Shown here piece by piece: positions 63,474-64,000 of a stretch of DNA of 64,000 nucleotides. The first letter of the stretch is position 1. Every line of letters starts with the position of its first letter. A program made the translations under genes and the position numbers. Source of the DNA: Ptychodera flava. Lineage: Eukaryota > Hemichordata > Enteropneusta > Ptychoderidae. The stretch spans positions 6,285,501 to 6,349,500 of the forward strand of contig NC_091932.1 of the NCBI RefSeq assembly GCF_041260155.1, read 5' to 3'. Below the pieces are notes generated by a model. That model was not told the DNA's origin. It saw only the letters and a list, made by a program, of their open reading frames with translations, and did not search any database.

Positions 63474-63780
63474 CTGTAAAAGATAACAGCCAGTGTGTAC
63501 ATGTCAAACACCGATTTTTTTTTCATAGAACATGTCTTTCTTGTAACAAATCAAAATGAGTTACATACTGTAGTTGCATGCATGTCCTTACTAACTCTGG
63601 ATGATGTACAGGTTATCAGCAACCTTACAGGGAAACTGAAATTACAGAATGCCAACTGTATTTGCAGAAGCAAAGGTATCTATGCAAGATGTACAATGTA
63701 GGTGTATATGTGCAGACACATACCCAGGACAATGTATCTTTCTCTAACCGGTATCTCTATTAATTTGTCTCTGGCATCTT

Positions 63781-63873
63781 TTAACCCTTTCACCACCATG
63801 GTTTGTCCCAAATCCATTGTTTTCTATGGTAAAGTTGGACCTGTATACAGGGAACTGGGGGTGTAAGGGTTAA
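63781..63873. mobile_element. ~85-bp MITE flanked by TTAA (piggyBac-like)
   Basis: TTAA at 63781-63784 and 63870-63873. The inner ends are inverted, CCCTTTCACCACC against CCCTTACACCCCC. TTAA target and CCCTTT-type ends are typical of piggyBac-derived MITEs. It lies in an intron of, or upstream of, the ATAD2-like exons. Confidence 0.65.
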
Positions 63874-64000
63874 AGGGCTAGTCGCTGTAACTTTGATGAT
63901 TGTTTTCACTTTTTTGTTCATAAATGTAATTTTTCATTGAGATGAAGTATTCATAAAAAGTTATGATGCCTAGGTAATATTCGTTTGGTACATTGCCTGT

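Noticed and set aside
63690..63778. Possible extra ATAD2-like exon (frame with RDKLIEIPVRERYIVL and a GTATGT donor in the right phase)
   Set aside because: No acceptor or pyrimidine tract upstream; a MITE lies immediately before it, and phase agreement has a one in three chance.

Overview
The window is AT-rich animal nuclear DNA with introns. Nothing in it is bacterial or viral. It holds a tandem array of a monocarboxylate-transporter-like gene (SLC16/MCT family), a sulfotransferase gene, the 3' end of an ATAD2-like gene, a Penelope-like retroelement with permuted domains, LINE fragments and many short inverted-repeat elements. The protein set and the Naiad-type retroelement point to an invertebrate animal, perhaps a marine deuterostome. 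The phylum cannot be fixed from this sequence.

Layout. (1) 1-45867: a head-to-tail array of 8-12 kb units, all on the + strand. Each unit carries one four-exon SLC16-like gene and a long spacer. Copy A (cut by the window start) has open exons. Copy B is broken by a stop codon, a frameshift and a rearranged last exon. Copies C and D are intact (463 codons each). Copy E has a 2-bp frameshift. Copy F is a remnant with a large internal deletion. The units differ by insertions: a 212-bp MITE and a 37-bp inverted-repeat element in A, B and D only; a 1.1-kb insert ending in a 153-bp palindrome in C; a 3.3-kb Penelope-like element in the C-D spacer; a second, truncated one between E and F; and a LINE within F. 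(2) 45868-46910: poly-A, (CA/TG)n and (TA)n microsatellites that end the recognisable array. (3) 47436-48795: a Golgi-type sulfotransferase gene on the - strand. (4) 49200-50075: a decayed LINE 3' end. (5) 50100-60384: mostly unannotated DNA with diverged fragments of the array spacer, a 108-bp foldback element with target-site duplication, and an inverted-repeat element next to a palindrome near 58 kb. (6) 60385-63473: the last five coding exons of an ATAD2-like chromatin ATPase on the - strand, continuing beyond the right edge, with a TTAA-flanked MITE at 63781.

The transporter copies probably do one job, proton-linked or facilitated carriage of small carboxylates or related solutes across a membrane, with gene number changed by unequal exchange. 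The mixture of shared and unshared insertions and C-termini among copies cannot be placed on one tree and indicates recombination or gene conversion within the array. Several breaks are single-base or two-base indels, so sequencing or assembly error is an alternative for those.
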